Assembly: GCA_020726505.1 (NCBI GenBank) | Contig: JAHLEZ010000006.1 | Span: 2,542,001 to 2,606,000 of the forward strand | DNA length: 64,000 bases | DNA from: Leptodontidium sp. MPI-SDFR-AT-0119 | Lineage: Eukaryota > Ascomycota > Leotiomycetes > Helotiales > Leptodontidiaceae | Direction of reading: 5' to 3' | Shown: in pieces, positions 1 to 11,808 of the stretch | How the letters are laid out: every line of letters begins with the position of its first letter | Position numbering within the stretch: position 1 is the stretch's first letter | The notes under the pieces: generated by a model | Database searches by the model: none | Told to the model about the DNA's origin: nothing | The model's input: the letters and a program-made list of their open reading frames with translations, nothing else | Made by a program: the position numbers and the translations under genes

Positions 1-1275
1 TCAGACTGGATATGGACATCAACACCTCGTTGCTGATCTCTACTTTTTCAACAATCGGATGGGTCTGGAACTAGGTCGGTACGGAAGTTAAGGTAAATTA
101 ATTTACTCGCGAAAGGAGTGGAGATCAAAAATATTAGAAGCATTAGCCTTTTGGCGGGGCAAAAACGAGTCAGACAGGCTAGAGAGGATTGGGAGGTCGG
201 GTATTTACTAAATGGGAGACTGCCGATGCCGAGAGAGATGAAATGAGGTTTACCCCCTGGATATCGATGGGGGAGGGGGTTGAATCATGGAATAGTAGCA
301 GTTGTCACTTTCTAGTACAAATAAATAGTGGCTGAAAGCATGTTTGAAGAGATACAGAATCCATTAGAGAAGTCAGCCACCCTAAGCTGGCAATTGCACA
401 TGTAATAAATCGTAACACAACCACAAAAGAAAAAGAAATAGGAGAGTTATCCTGTTCCACTCGCTGTATCTTGTCCCCTCCCTCCTCAAAATGGCATGGT
501 CCGTCTCCCCTTTCAATCGGCTCTTGTTGTTCGCGTGTCTTGTCCACCAATCAGCACGTCGAGCACGCCGGATCACCCCTGACCATGCGTATCCGTTAGA
601 TTATGCTTCACTGCACTCCCAGGATCAACCTCCTGCTTATCCTCTTGTATTGTATTGTATTGTATTATTGTACAGCTCACCGCCGCTCACACTCTCTTAC
701 TGCTCTGCTCTCTGCATTGTCGTGATATCGCGACGTTTGTTCTTTGGGCGCTTTGTTTTAATACCCTCGTTTATTGCGGTGTTGTTTTGTTGTTGTTAGG
801 GGAGATGTGCATGAAGCATTGAGAGCTTGTTTATTTATTGATTATACTGTGTATGGGATTTTGTGGACCTTCGAAACTACCCCGGGCAGCACACCCTCGA
901 CCTCGACCTTGACCTCGACCTACCTAGACCGACCTTATTCTCGACCGATCGATCCATCGATCAATCCTTGACACGCAGGACTCGCACCAACAGCACAACA
1001 TCGACGGAGTGAGTGGGAGAGAGGAATTGGCTTTCGAAGGAGAGAAGGTCCGCGGAACGTTTGGGATATTCGATCGATTGCGGATTGCGGTCATTCGTGC
1101 TGGAGAGAGACGTGCAGTTTCGAGTCCTGTTCTGTCCCCCGACCCGACTTGACCTGACTCGACTTGTATTTCCGTCCCATCTCGAAGGGAGGAAAGAGGT
1201 ATCAGACGATTGAAGTGCAGTGCAGTAATCTATCCCGATCCTGCCACTTCGACCAGCAGCACTCGGTTGCCAATC
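1..1275. other. Upstream region and presumed 5' leader of the TBC gene
   Basis: No convincing gene is seen. The last ~650 bases hold short tandem runs (TATTG units near 643-670; CTCGAC/CTTGAC units near 894-925) and pyrimidine-rich stretches typical of fungal promoters and leaders. Several short upstream ATGs lie before the chosen start of the TBC gene at 1276. Confidence 0.5.
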
Positions 1276-4200
1276 ATGGAAATGCCACCGCCCCAGAAAC
1301 CAGCACAGATGGAGCAGGCACAAGCACAGGCACAAGAGCAGGAGCACGACTTGGTCTCTGCAGACTCAACATCCAGTCCCGTCACCAACAACTCCACGAG
1401 CCACATCGCGCACGATTCGATGGTCACAGTCCGCCTCTCCGAACCACCTACATTGACAGTCAACACGACCATCCCCTCGAAACAGTCGTGCAGTGGTGGC
1501 AGCACCGAGAAGGGTGCGGACGATACGATAGACACACCGGGCATACTGTTAGATGGTGTAGCGGAAGATGCGGTGGGAGAAGAAGAGGAGGGATCGCCGA
1601 GAATCACAATGATGGACCCGAATGGCAACGAGGTGCTCAGTCCCTCGGGGTCGGAATCTGCAGGCTCGCAGAACGGGGAGTCAAGAAGGGGGAGTGATAG
1701 TTCAGAGGAGTCGGTGGAGGGCGGAGGTGTTAATTGGGAGGAATTAGAGAAAACGGAGGAGAAGGAGCCAAGGAATGAGAGTTCGGATGATGTGAGTCTC
1801 CCTTCTTCTCTCACTCTGCTTTGCAGACCATGCTGACAGGTGTATAGTCTACGGCTTTATTGCTTGCGAGACTAGAGCAGGAGAATAACCTTCTAGTATC
1901 GAATCCCAAATCCGGTATTGCGAAGGTACAGATCGTGGAGAATGTACGGCCACGAGGCCAATCGAGACCGCCCTCCATACAACACCTCAAGAGATTGGTC
2001 AATGGACCTACGCCTCCTGCTCTGCGATACTCGATGATTCCCGCTCCGCCTATGACAGATTTGGAGTTCTACGCTGCGCTGGTACAGGATTATACGAGGA
2101 CGGCACAATGTCTACCGACGCTGCTGTCGAAGAAGATCCGTAGTGGCATTCCGCCGCCTCTGCGGGGTGTGGTCTGGCAGAGCATGTCTGGTGCTAGGGA
2201 TACGCTTCTGGAAGAGCAATTCGACAGATTATGCGGAGAGTCGAGTCCGTATGAAGGAATCATTGGCAAAGATCTCGGTCGTAGCTTTCCTGGCGTGGAG
2301 ATGTTCCGTGATCCAGAAGGCGATGGGCAAAGGATGCTGGGACGGGTACTGAAATGCTTCAGTCTGTATGATCACAAGATTGGGTATTGTCAGGGCTTGG
2401 GATTTCTTGTTGGCCCATTGCTGATGCATATGGGTGACAAGCAAGCCTTTTGCGTGCTTGTCCGGTAAGTTCTACGACAAGATATGGGGATTGAAGGCTA
2501 ACTGGACTAGATTGATGGAACATTACGATCTGCGAAGCTGTTTTCTCCCAGATCTTTCGGGTCTGCACGTTCGCATCTACCAGTTCAAGAAGTTGCTGCA
2601 ATTGCATCTGCCAGCCCTCTCCGCATACCTCGACCAACTCCAAATCGAACCCGCTTACGTCTCCCAGTGGTTCCTATCCTTCTTCGCTGTTACATGTCCT
2701 CTGCCCATGCTCTTCCGAATCTACGATGTTATATTTGCGGAGGGTGCTTCGGAAACCATAATGCGAGTGGCATTGTCACTGATGCGGAAGAATCAGGAGA
2801 AGATCATGGCGTGCACAGAATTCGAAGACGTTATGCAGTTGCTTCTCTCTAGAGGACTCTGGGATGTGTATCACTACAATGCGGATGAGTTTGTGAACGA
2901 GTTCGTTAGCATGACTGGAGCTGTCACTCGGGAAACCCTCCAGGCATTGGAAGCTAGCTACAAAGAAGCACAGATTGCGGATGCTGTTACGCCTACCGAT
3001 GTTGGGTCCGTTGCGTCCAGGTTTCTTGGTCGCTTATGGACGAGTTCGAACTCATCGACAAAGTCAACAAATCTTAGTCCTGGTCTCACAGCGCCTTCTC
3101 GACCTGCGAGCTTCTTGAAAAGATCGCCTTCAAAACAGAGCATTGCTTCGACGCTGAATTCGATTGAAGGTGGTGGATCTGATAGCATGATGAGCTCTTC
3201 CACTGATGCTACCTCAATATCTAGAGATTCGTCCAACACAGATGGATTCTCAATCCGAGGCCAGTCAGTTAGTTTCAACAATACTGTGTCGAAGCCAAAC
3301 AAGGATAAGAATTTGCATGGCCAGATCGAAGATCTGTTGATGGCTCTGAGCGAGTTGCAAAGAGATCATGCTATTCTTGCTACTCAGCTACAGAGGGAGA
3401 GAGAAGAACGTGACGAAGATCGAAATGCCGTTCGATCACTTCTTGATGGGCTGAGGAAGAAGACCAGTTCTGAGACTGTCGGTAGCGGTCGTAGTGATGA
3501 TAGTCTTGACACTGTGAAAGCTGAACCTGCGTCAAATGACGAAGATGAGGATCAAGATTCAACCATCCTGGCAGAGAAGAGTGCGGAGGATTCGGATTCG
3601 GACAGTTTGAGTCCCGCTGCTACTGATCTCTCTAGCCTGCTTGACATTGTCGAGGATCGATTCGCTGCTCCTGTTAACAATCGAAGATCGTCGATGTTGC
3701 AGACAAAATCTCAACTGAGGGACGACATCGTCCGTGCAAAAGAGCAATTGATTCATGAAGTTGCAAAGACCCAGGATCTTAGCCGTCGACTATCCGAGCA
3801 GCAACAGGAACTCCAGAATCTCAGAGACCAGGTCAAGGAAGGACACACGGCGATTCGAAATGCCCACCAGGACAAACAGAGACTGGAGAGGCAGATCCAA
3901 GAGCTTAGATCTCGAAAGACACCAGCCACAACACCAGACGGAAGCAGAGAGCAGGAAAACGAATGGTCAAATCGATCATCCAGTCACAGCGGCCTCCGAG
4001 AATTGAAACTCGGACGCTCTGGATCGAACCGCTCACAGAAAGCGCCTATCACGTTCGGCAAGCGTACTTCTAGTCTCGCTCACACGAAGGAGAATGATAT
4101 GCCACCTCCAACGACGGTCACGCCTCCATCTGAATCTTCAAACTTGAAACAAGACGACACAGACGCACTTGTCCTCGAATTGGTACAAGCGAAAACGGCC

Positions 4201-4500
4201 GAAGCGATTGCTAAGCAAGAGGCCGAAGAAGCAAAATCTAAACTGGAGAGTCTGAGGAAATTACTGGGTGTTTCTGGAGATTCTGCTGCTGGAAGTGGGA
4301 TGGGTCACCGTGTCAGTCCCAGTGTGGTGAGTGTGACTTCGGGTCTTGGAGGATATATCTCTCGTCCTCAACCACAGCATCAAGTCTCTGCGCCAGCCAG
4401 TGCGACGACGCCGAGTGCCAGTGCGGGTGGAGGGTTTTGGGGCGGTTGGGGGAAGAGAGCTGTTAGTACTGAGAAAATCCCTGGAAGTGCGGGGTTATAG
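1276..4500 (+). CDS. TBC-domain Rab GTPase-activating protein (Gyp5/Evi5-like), three exons
   Basis: Proposed join 1276..1791, 1848..2464, 2511..4500 (1040 aa). Introns are 56 and 46 bp with good GT-AG ends, and the second has a GGCTAAC branch site. The N-terminus is acidic and low-complexity. The TBC domain spans about residues 269-480: it opens with RSGIPPPLRGVVWQ, carries the arginine finger in IIGKDLGRSFP and the glutamine finger in GYCQGLGFL. The rest is Ser-rich with long coiled coil (EDLLMALSELQRDHAIL, then heptad-rich stretches). TBC proteins stimulate GTP hydrolysis by Rab GTPases; the TBC plus C-terminal coiled coil layout is that of Gyp5/Evi5, which act on Ypt1/Sec4-type Rabs in Golgi-to-surface traffic. 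The family call is firm; the exact orthologue is inferred. Confidence 0.93.
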
Positions 4501-6129
4501 GAGAGTAAGGGAGGTGAGCTGGGGCGTAAGTTGGAGGTTGTAATTTGAGAATGATCGAAGAGATGGAAGGGGGCTGGGATATGTAGATTTATGGGTTTGA
4601 TGAGATTCGGGAAGAGGCTTTTTTGGGAGAGGGATATACGTTGTTTATAATTGTGACCCTTTTTCTATGATCGGTGGTGGGTGGTGGATGGATTTGATTT
4701 TGTGGAGGTTGCTGGGTTGAGGGAGGTACGAAATGGGGAGGGGAAGAAGAGGTGAATTATGGAGAGGAGAGGAGAAGAGAAAGATAGGAGTGTTAAATAC
4801 CCGGATTCTATAGGTGGTACTTACTTTTTAGTATGTATATGGACATCTTTTTTCTCAACTGACCGCCGGCCTTGTGTTGACTTTTGCTTTTACTTTTGAT
4901 TCGTGCTATTCGTGCTTTATACCCGCTTCATGATCTCCTATTGATGCTGAAAGGTTGATACGGACTGCTTTGAAATTGAATCTTGCATTTTGTTCTGCAG
5001 GCGAAGAAGTTCGTTTCTCGTGGGAGTTTGATGTCTGTCTCCCTCTTCCGCTTTCTATGGACCTACCTACCTATCCTATCCTATCGCGTCGGCCTGTAGG
5101 CCTGTCCGTCTGTCTGTGCAGCTGTCGAATAAAGGGAGATAAATGCTCGAGAGATTGCAAGCACAGCATAGCAGCACATGTTCTTTCCTCTTCTTCGTCG
5201 TTGATTACGGGTTTGAGTTTTGAGAGTTACGGTATTGTACTGTACTATACTATAACCGGTTTGCACGTTTGTCTGGATATTAAGATTTGTAGAATTATGT
5301 GGGTTCCTTGAAAGTTGGACGGGGGTGCTGGGGGGTTAGTATCTCAATTCCTGACTCCAGTGTTTCCGTAGTTATTTCGTTCAATCTTCTTCTAGGCGTA
5401 TCTTTTGTTCGGTACGTTCCGCGGATAAAGTACACCTCCCTCCACAGCCAATGGTAAGTTTCCTGTTCTAGAGTAGGAGAAAAGAAGTATAGTGCATATC
5501 ATCAACATGAACCTCCCCGGACGCCAGGATGTGATGTGATACTTCGCTATAATCTTGCCTGTTGAAATATTTCCCCGTGGGGCCGGTCTCTCATTTTAGC
5601 ACAGCCGGCCTAGGGAAATTGGGGTATCCTCGATAGGAATATAGACAGCGGTGACAACAACTGCAATGAATACCAGATATTAATAACGAATTTAGCTTAC
5701 ATTGCTAAGCTGCCTACCTACTGGACGACAGTCGTAGGTGTGTTCTGGATTCTGGGGGTGGGGTTTGGAAAATCAGGCTTCACATCTCGATGGTAAGAAC
5801 TTACCATTACATACATGAGATAGTCTCAACTCACTGATATTGCATCAGACTCGTTCTAGATTCAGAAAAGGAGGGAAAGTAGGAGGATACTGGTGTAAGA
5901 ACGGTGAGCGGTGAAAAGCTATGGATGAGTCTGCGACCGCACTGTGAGCGCGACATGAAGCCGTATCAGGACAGGACGGGAATCGTGAGGATTTATAAGC
6001 GAGTGTCCATATCCAACCTAGTGTTTCCTGTTCGGATTTGTGGTATTTCCTGCATCCTTCAGCCCCCGTCAGGGAGATGGGGAAGTAGGTTAAACAGAAG
6101 GTTGTTTTTTTGGGTTTGGGGAGTCATAG
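4501..6129. other. Intergenic region, no gene seen
   Basis: This is the 3' flank of the TBC gene followed by sequence with no ORF resembling a protein. Around 4680-4780 it is G-rich and purine-rich. It ends at the 8-bp target duplication of the hAT element. Short ORFs here have no recognisable features. Confidence 0.5.
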
Positions 6130-6137
6130 CTGAGACG
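6130..6137. repeat. Left 8-bp target-site duplication of hAT element
   Basis: CTGAGACG directly precedes the left terminus and is repeated exactly after the right terminus at 9093-9100. Eight bp is the diagnostic duplication length for hAT transposition. Confidence 0.92.
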
Positions 6138-6164
6138 CAGGGTGGTCGATAAGTCAGTTGAGAT
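6138..6164 (+). repeat. Left terminal inverted repeat of hAT
   Basis: It begins CAGGGTGGTCGATAAGTCAG. The reverse complement of the right end reads CAGGGTGGCCATTAAGTCAG, differing at only three of the first 20 positions. CAG(G) termini are characteristic of hAT elements. Confidence 0.88.
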
Positions 6165-6441
6165 CAGCCAATTTAAGTCAACTCGCCGCACAACGTAAGT
6201 CATCAGTTGAAGCCCTAACCCTAATTAAGTCATCCTTTATAAGCTCAACTGATAAGTAACTGATCAGTTAATATTATATATATTTTTTCTGATTTTGGAG
6301 TAAGGTTTGGAGTAGAAAAGTCTAGATTTTTAGTGTTCCGGATTCTGCCTAAGGCAGTGTATACTAACAAACTCGACTTAATACTGCCGGTGTTATTAGC
6401 CTCACTTTTTATTCCTTAATAATTCCAATAACTCTATTAAT

Positions 6442-8948
6442 ATGGCTTCTTCACGTGCATCTCTTATGTCTCTGGTTAATCTAGAAGACGAATTATCACC
6501 TATTCTATCGAATCCGCCGCCTGTTGATGCCTTTAGGATAATAATAGCTTCACAAATAGTAGGTAATCTAGTAGTCCTGCAAGACCGATGTTTTTGTCTA
6601 ATACTAACTTATAACGACAATTACGATCTTATAAAGCCTCTTAACCTTTTAAATAAGGCAGATTATTCTCCCTACGCCTTTAGAGAGCCTCTTTTCGATG
6701 ATTAGCCTGTTAGACTTAATAGATTACGCGTTAGGCATATAGTCGCCGGTGCCTCCAAGCGCAAGAGAGTCTAATAGACCTGGAAAGTGGGATATGCTTT
6801 AGTTAATACTACTAAAGCTTCAAAACCGATAATCTAGTGCTACAAGCTCTATATATATCTTCTCCTTAATCTATAGATTATTCCGCTGATTTTTAATTAG
6901 GCCATTATGACGAGAAGTTCTCTAAGAATCGCGATTTTCACTTTAATACTAACACCCTTAATAACGCGGAAAAACACTTGCTAGAAAGCCACTATTTAAA
7001 CGAAGGAGGAGACACTTAGAGGATTAAAAACGAAACTACATATACGTAGGTTTCAGGAATAATAAATAAAGATTCTAATTTAGTCATTCCCTTTCGACAA
7101 CAGGAGTTTATTAACGTGTTTATAGAATAGATCATCTACGACAACGTCAAACACCGTAAAGCTTCGTCTAAACGCCTTAAGCGCGCCTTCAAAATCGCGA
7201 ATATAAATGCTGCCAAAGCTCTACTAGACTCCTATACTACTGTCGATACTTGGGTACACTAGTATTTTCTGTATTTCGAACCACAGATTATAGTAGAAAT
7301 ACGTAGAGCTAAATCTCGTATTACTATAACCTTTAACGGCTAGGTAACGGCTAGGGGTCAAAACGAGAGAGGATTAGTGTACTTGGAGTTATTATACACT
7401 TCATTAACGCAAACAATAAGGCTGTAACACGCCTTATAGGCTTACTAGAGCTCCTAGGTCACAAGAAAACAGGTGTTAGTACACTGAAATCCGTTCCTTT
7501 AGTGCGATTTTAAACTGACACTTTTAGACTAATGTTCTGTCCTTTTACCTCTCCTCCAGCGATTCGGTATCACTAAAGACAACCTAAGTTATTTTGTCCT
7601 TAATAATGTAATAAATAATAATATTACATTCGTAGAGCTAAGTAAGGCAATAGATTTCAACCCGAAAGAGCGGAGATTATGTTATATAGGCCATATCATT
7701 AATTTAATCGCTGGCGCCTATTTGTTTAGTTAAGATGAGGCCTTATTCGACCACGATTATAAAGAAGCCTTACTTAAGGACCGGCAAAAGCTTTAGAGGC
7801 GTAGAAAAGAGGTTAGTAAGTTCTATAACCTTGTGGCACATGTTATGGTATTAGGAAAGAGGGGTGATCTATTCACTAACCTCTAAACTATACTTAATAT
7901 TAGCGTGGCAGAGGGAAAGAAGTGGAACTTGGTTATAAACGGAGGTGTGCGCTAGAATGCCACATACTTTATAATACGCCGCGCTCTTGAGTTACGCGAA
8001 GCTCTCGATACATACGCCGCAAAACTACACGTTTCTGTAGAGCCTCTTAATCGAGAGATCTTTAAGTACGACTACCTTAACGATACAGAATAGGCTAGTC
8101 TTGCGATTATTAAGGAGTAGCTAGAACCACTGTTTGTTCTCACTAAAGGACTAGAAGGCAATACAGATCTAACTGAAGACGCTGGCCACGCCTTACATGG
8201 AGCCTTATGGGAGACTCTACTTGTGTTAGAGCATATAATAGCTCATTTTGAAGGTTTAGAAACAGACTCAAAAGCGGGGAAATTTAACTACCACGAAGGT
8301 ATATAATAGTCTATCACTCTGGCTTGGGAGGCTTGTTTGAAGTGGTACAGAAAGACCGACGATTCTATTGCCTGGCAAGTCGTAGTGGTGTTACACTCAC
8401 GCTTCAAATAGAGTTATTTTGAAGAGAATTGGACAAACAACATACGCCCATTCGTTGTTTCTAGTAAGGCCGCTTTTAAGAAGCTTTAGGAGGACAAATA
8501 CAAAGTAACTGAGCCTCACACTAGTCCTATAAGAGCTACGTTATCTCTAGAGCCTACTCCCAACCCTTTAAGAGATCTCTTGAAGTCAATTATCGATCGT
8601 GCGGCTCTAATAACACGCCCCCGGTCTAACGTTGTTTCTAGCCGGAGAGATCAGTTATATTGGTATCTTTAAGAACCTCTAATTAATCACATGAGTCCTA
8701 TAGCTTATTGGAGATCTAAAGAAGCCGAGTGGCCTTAATTAGTTAGAATAGCCTTTGATTTTCTGTCTATTCCTACTATGAGCTTTGAGTGCGAGTGTGT
8801 TTTTTCTTCTTACGTAAAGTAAACTACACTTGAAAGCTCTTCGTTAAGTGGCGAGATGCTGTGGCATCAAGAGTGCTTGAAAAACTGGCAAAATAGAGGC
8901 GCTATTGAGATTAGTGGAGCATTTAAAGCTGTCCTTTTAGACCTGTAA
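6442..8948 (+). pseudogene. hAT transposase relic with C-terminal dimerisation domain
   Basis: The first open stretch starts at 6442 (MASSRASLMSL) and runs 87 codons; thereafter stops interrupt all three frames. Coding identity is clearest at the 3' end (about 8690-8830), where one frame reads SPIAYWRSKEAEWP, then a stop, then IAFDFLSIPTMSFECE and VFSS. That is the hAT dimerisation signature (YW..., WP, A.D.LSIP.MS.ECE, VFSS). A segment near 6760-6850 resembles the zinc-finger region of hAT proteins, with stops where Trp is expected (TGG to TAG). The frame ends with TAA at 8946-8948. It is non-functional as read. Confidence 0.88.
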
Positions 8949-9065
8949 ATAGCTTCAATTTTGAGTTCTCAGCTTATCAGCAGCTGATCAGTTCGTCAGT
9001 TAAGCTCGTCAGTTAGTGTTTTTGGTGTAAGTCAGTCAGTTGTGTTGAACAAGTTGACTGATAAC

Positions 9066-9092
9066 TGACTGACTGACTTAATGGCCACCCTG
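9066..9092 (-). repeat. Right terminal inverted repeat of hAT
   Basis: It reads TGACTGACTGACTTAATGGC then CACCCTG on the plus strand and mirrors the left end. It is preceded by several ACTGACTGA motifs forming a small tandem array. Confidence 0.88.
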
Positions 9093-9100
9093 CTGAGACG
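9093..9100. repeat. Right 8-bp target-site duplication of hAT element
   Basis: CTGAGACG is identical to 6130-6137. Confidence 0.92.
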
Positions 9101-9972
9101 GGAGACGCAGGCCTGTGTTCCTGGTGAAGTATTGATGGGATGGGATAGTTTGATAGTTGTTTTTAGCTGTGGAGAGGGGGAGGAATAATTAGACTAAGGA
9201 AGCCATGACTGTGGTTGTTGTGGCTTGTATGACGAGAAAGTAGCAATGTAATGGGTTTTCCATAGAGTATCATTGTTATGAGTAATGATCACAACCATGA
9301 AGGAATTGTATCTTAACCTTACGCAGCTCGAATTCGAAGATAGTCACGGATCCTATTCATTAATTTTTTAAATTATTTAATTATGTAGTGCGTGAAAGTT
9401 TACAGTTGTGACCAGAATTCTGCGCTGGGAGGCCATTTTCTTGGCATCACGTGAAATCAGTAATAGAACATAATATTCAAATTAAGGAAGAGGACGAGCA
9501 CAGGGGTAAGGTCTAAGAAGAAGAATTAAATATAATAATATATAAACAAGCTTACTCTCCGGTTTTACGGCCGCAACGCGGACGTCCTTTTTTATATCAC
9601 AGTATTCTATTCTAGCATTATTCTTCCCTCTTTTTTAATTTCATTTTTTTTTTTCGAAGAATCGCTTGTGGCGCATTTCTAGAAGCATTAGCAAGTCACG
9701 TGTAGCTCGCTCGCTGTTGCCTGGAAGTGAGGTGCTACTTACTCATGCGTATCCTCATTCATCACACAGTAAGCGAAGATGGGCAGAGTCAGGTACTGAC
9801 ACAAGGTGTTCCTTCCGGCGTACCTCCCAAAAATGGCAAACCCTCACAACACAGCTTCAGAGGATAGGCAACACTCTCTTCATTTCGCAAACACAAGGTC
9901 ACCATATGCCCTTTGAATTAAAGCCATCGAAGCAAAATTGTTTGCAAAGAGTTCGTTGATTCGGCATACCCG
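9101..9972. other. Region upstream of HET gene
   Basis: No convincing gene is seen. The stretch 9350-9660 is AT-rich, with poly-T runs just before 9660 that could belong to the promoter of the HET gene starting at 9973. Confidence 0.4.
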
Positions 9973-11808
9973 ATGGCGGCAACAACAAGCAGCGGCCTTG
10001 ACAGTGGCCTGGGCAATCTCTCTCATCTAAACATGCAATCCGTTAAAGGCATTTATCATCAACTCACAAATACACAAACTCGACTAGTGATAGTTCATCC
10101 GGGCACGAACGATCAACCCATTCGGTGCTCCCTAAAAGTAATCGAGCTATCACAAGCAGAAGAGGAGCATTATAGAGCCGTCTCGTACGTTTGGGGCAAT
10201 CAGGAAAATCCGGTAGATGTCATCGTTAATGATTCAACATTCAAAGTTGGACAAAACTTGCACAATGCTCTGCTTCACCTACGATCAACAAGCAAGAATC
10301 GGTCCTTTTGGATTGATGCGATGGCCATCAATCAATCAGACGTCCTAGAAAGAAATGATCAGGTCCAGAAAATGGGAACGATTTACGCCCTTGCAGCGAG
10401 TGTGATCATCTGGCTGGGGCAGAACTCGGATATCGATCCCGATTGGGACGCGGGAAATGCCGCTGGGAATACTAGCACCGAGGAAATTGTGGGCTGGATG
10501 CGCTCTGATGCTCCAAACGGAGCAGAGAAACCGCAGACCAATACCTTCTTGAACGCCCTGATTGTGCTTTCCCAGTTACCGTATTGGCATCGCGCCTGGG
10601 TACTTCAAGAGGTCGCCATGGCGAAGAGAGCAGTTGTAATGTTTGGGCGCGCAGCGGTGCCATACAGAGGCTTCATCTCCTTTTGGGAACAAGAGAAACC
10701 CGACTATATAGATATGTTTGGGTCCATGGGTCCTTTATATCTACTTGAACCCGGTTCCGCGAGAGATGAGAATCCGAACAAGCTGGACTTTTCTGTGTGG
10801 GAATGGATCAGTAGGATGCAGCGAATGGATTGTACAGAACCTCGGGACAAGCTGTACGCCTGTCGCTCTTTGTTCTCCGCTGAAATTCGAGACCGAATTC
10901 AGGCTGACTACTCGAAAAGTGAGATGGCAGTTTTCGCGCAGGCAATACCAGTTCTTGTCGAGGCAAGCTGCGACTTGACTGTCACAACGATCGGACCTAA
11001 GGCTGCCTTTGCGTCTAAGGACATACCTTCCTGGATTCCTGATTACATCAATGGGGTTCGTGACGGGCCCAACTTTCGAAATACTGCTCTCGTAGACACC
11101 ATTCCCACAACATTTTACCAGTTCTCTCCCGACAGGAAGAGCATGCTGGTCAAAGGAATTAGATTAGGGGTAATCAGAGCAGTCGGTCTAGAATATCGCG
11201 AGATTAGGGCTTCCATTCCGCCACTGGATCCTATTCCTTTCCTAGTACATATTCACCAGTCATTCCGTCTTGTTAGCGAACTATGCAAGCTCAATGGTCC
11301 CTCCGAGTACGTTGAAATCTTGATGCAAGGCCATTTGGAGTTAGTGGACTCCAATGAAGCGGGCGCTTTTCTCGTGAAAGCTTTGACAGACTATGTGGCT
11401 GGTTCTGTCGCACGAGCTCAAGAGGTGTACGACAGTGTTACACAGGATTGCCGAGGTCTCCTAGGGATTATTGCACTCTCTTTTGAACACTGCCCTTTAT
11501 TTACATATTCAAGGTCTTTATCTCTGGATCACGACAAGTGCTCGGGAGAATGTTCGTACCAAGATCATGTTCACTTTGGCGTTGGGGAGAGGAGTATCAT
11601 GGTTGGTGATCAAGTTTGTCTTATCTGGGGTTCTAGCTCTCCCGCCGTTATTAGAAAACAAGATGGTCATTGCAAGATTGTTGCTAACCCGAGTCTAGTG
11701 GAGTCTTTTGTTGCGGAGGTTGTTCAGAATTACAAGACGCGTTTGCACGAGCTCGAGGATTTTCTTTTTCTGAAACATAATAATATTTGTATTGTTCCCG
11801 CAAAATAA
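9973..11808 (+). CDS. HET-domain protein (heterokaryon-incompatibility family), single exon
   Basis: This is an uninterrupted 611-aa ORF. The HET domain occupies about residues 65-220, with the family blocks HYRAVSYVWGNQ (66-77), FWIDAMAINQSD (112-123) and IYALAASVIIWLG (137-149). YWHRAWVLQEVAMAKRAVVMFG follows at about 198-219. The C-terminus ends with the usual small-domain pattern around VGDQVCLIWGSSSPAVIRK. HET domains trigger regulated cell death when incompatible fungal strains fuse, and many paralogues have no known role. The ORF is intact although the neighbouring hAT and MFS sequences are RIP-damaged. Its start is the first ATG of the open frame (MAATTSSGLDSG). The allele specificity or partner cannot be read from sequence. 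Confidence 0.93.
   Translation: MAATTSSGLDSGLGNLSHLNMQSVKGIYHQLTNTQTRLVIVHPGTNDQPIRCSLKVIELSQAEEEHYRAVSYVWGNQENPVDVIVNDSTFKVGQNLHNALLHLRSTSKNRSFWIDAMAINQSDVLERNDQVQKMGTIYALAASVIIWLGQNSDIDPDWDAGNAAGNTSTEEIVGWMRSDAPNGAEKPQTNTFLNALIVLSQLPYWHRAWVLQEVAMAKRAVVMFGRAAVPYRGFISFWEQEKPDYIDMFGSMGPLYLLEPGSARDENPNKLDFSVWEWISRMQRMDCTEPRDKLYACRSLFSAEIRDRIQADYSKSEMAVFAQAIPVLVEASCDLTVTTIGPKAAFASKDIPSWIPDYINGVRDGPNFRNTALVDTIPTTFYQFSPDRKSMLVKGIRLGVIRAVGLEYREIRASIPPLDPIPFLVHIHQSFRLVSELCKLNGPSEYVEILMQGHLELVDSNEAGAFLVKALTDYVAGSVARAQEVYDSVTQDCRGLLGIIALSFEHCPLFTYSRSLSLDHDKCSGECSYQDHVHFGVGERSIMVGDQVCLIWGSSSPAVIRKQDGHCKIVANPSLVESFVAEVVQNYKTRLHELEDFLFLKHNNICIVPAK

Larger units (their letters stand above)
6138..9092 (+). 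mobile_element. hAT superfamily DNA transposon, full length, RIP-degraded
   Basis: The 2955-bp element starts CAGGGTGGTC and ends with the near-inverse GGCCACCCTG, extended by TAAGTCAGT-type sequence on both sides. It is flanked by a perfect 8-bp duplication. Many further GTCAGT/ACTGAC motifs cluster within ~150 bp of both ends, as expected for subterminal transposase-binding sites. The interior is AT-rich, with a transposase reading frame riddled with TAG/TAA stops, so the copy cannot be autonomous. Intact ends with a dead core suggest insertion as an active copy followed by repeat-induced point mutation. In principle it could still be moved by an active relative elsewhere. Confidence 0.93.

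Noticed and set aside
6138..9092. Idea that the TAG-rich frame uses an altered genetic code
   Set aside because: TAA and TGA stops and frame changes also occur, and neighbouring genes use standard stops; RIP explains the pattern.
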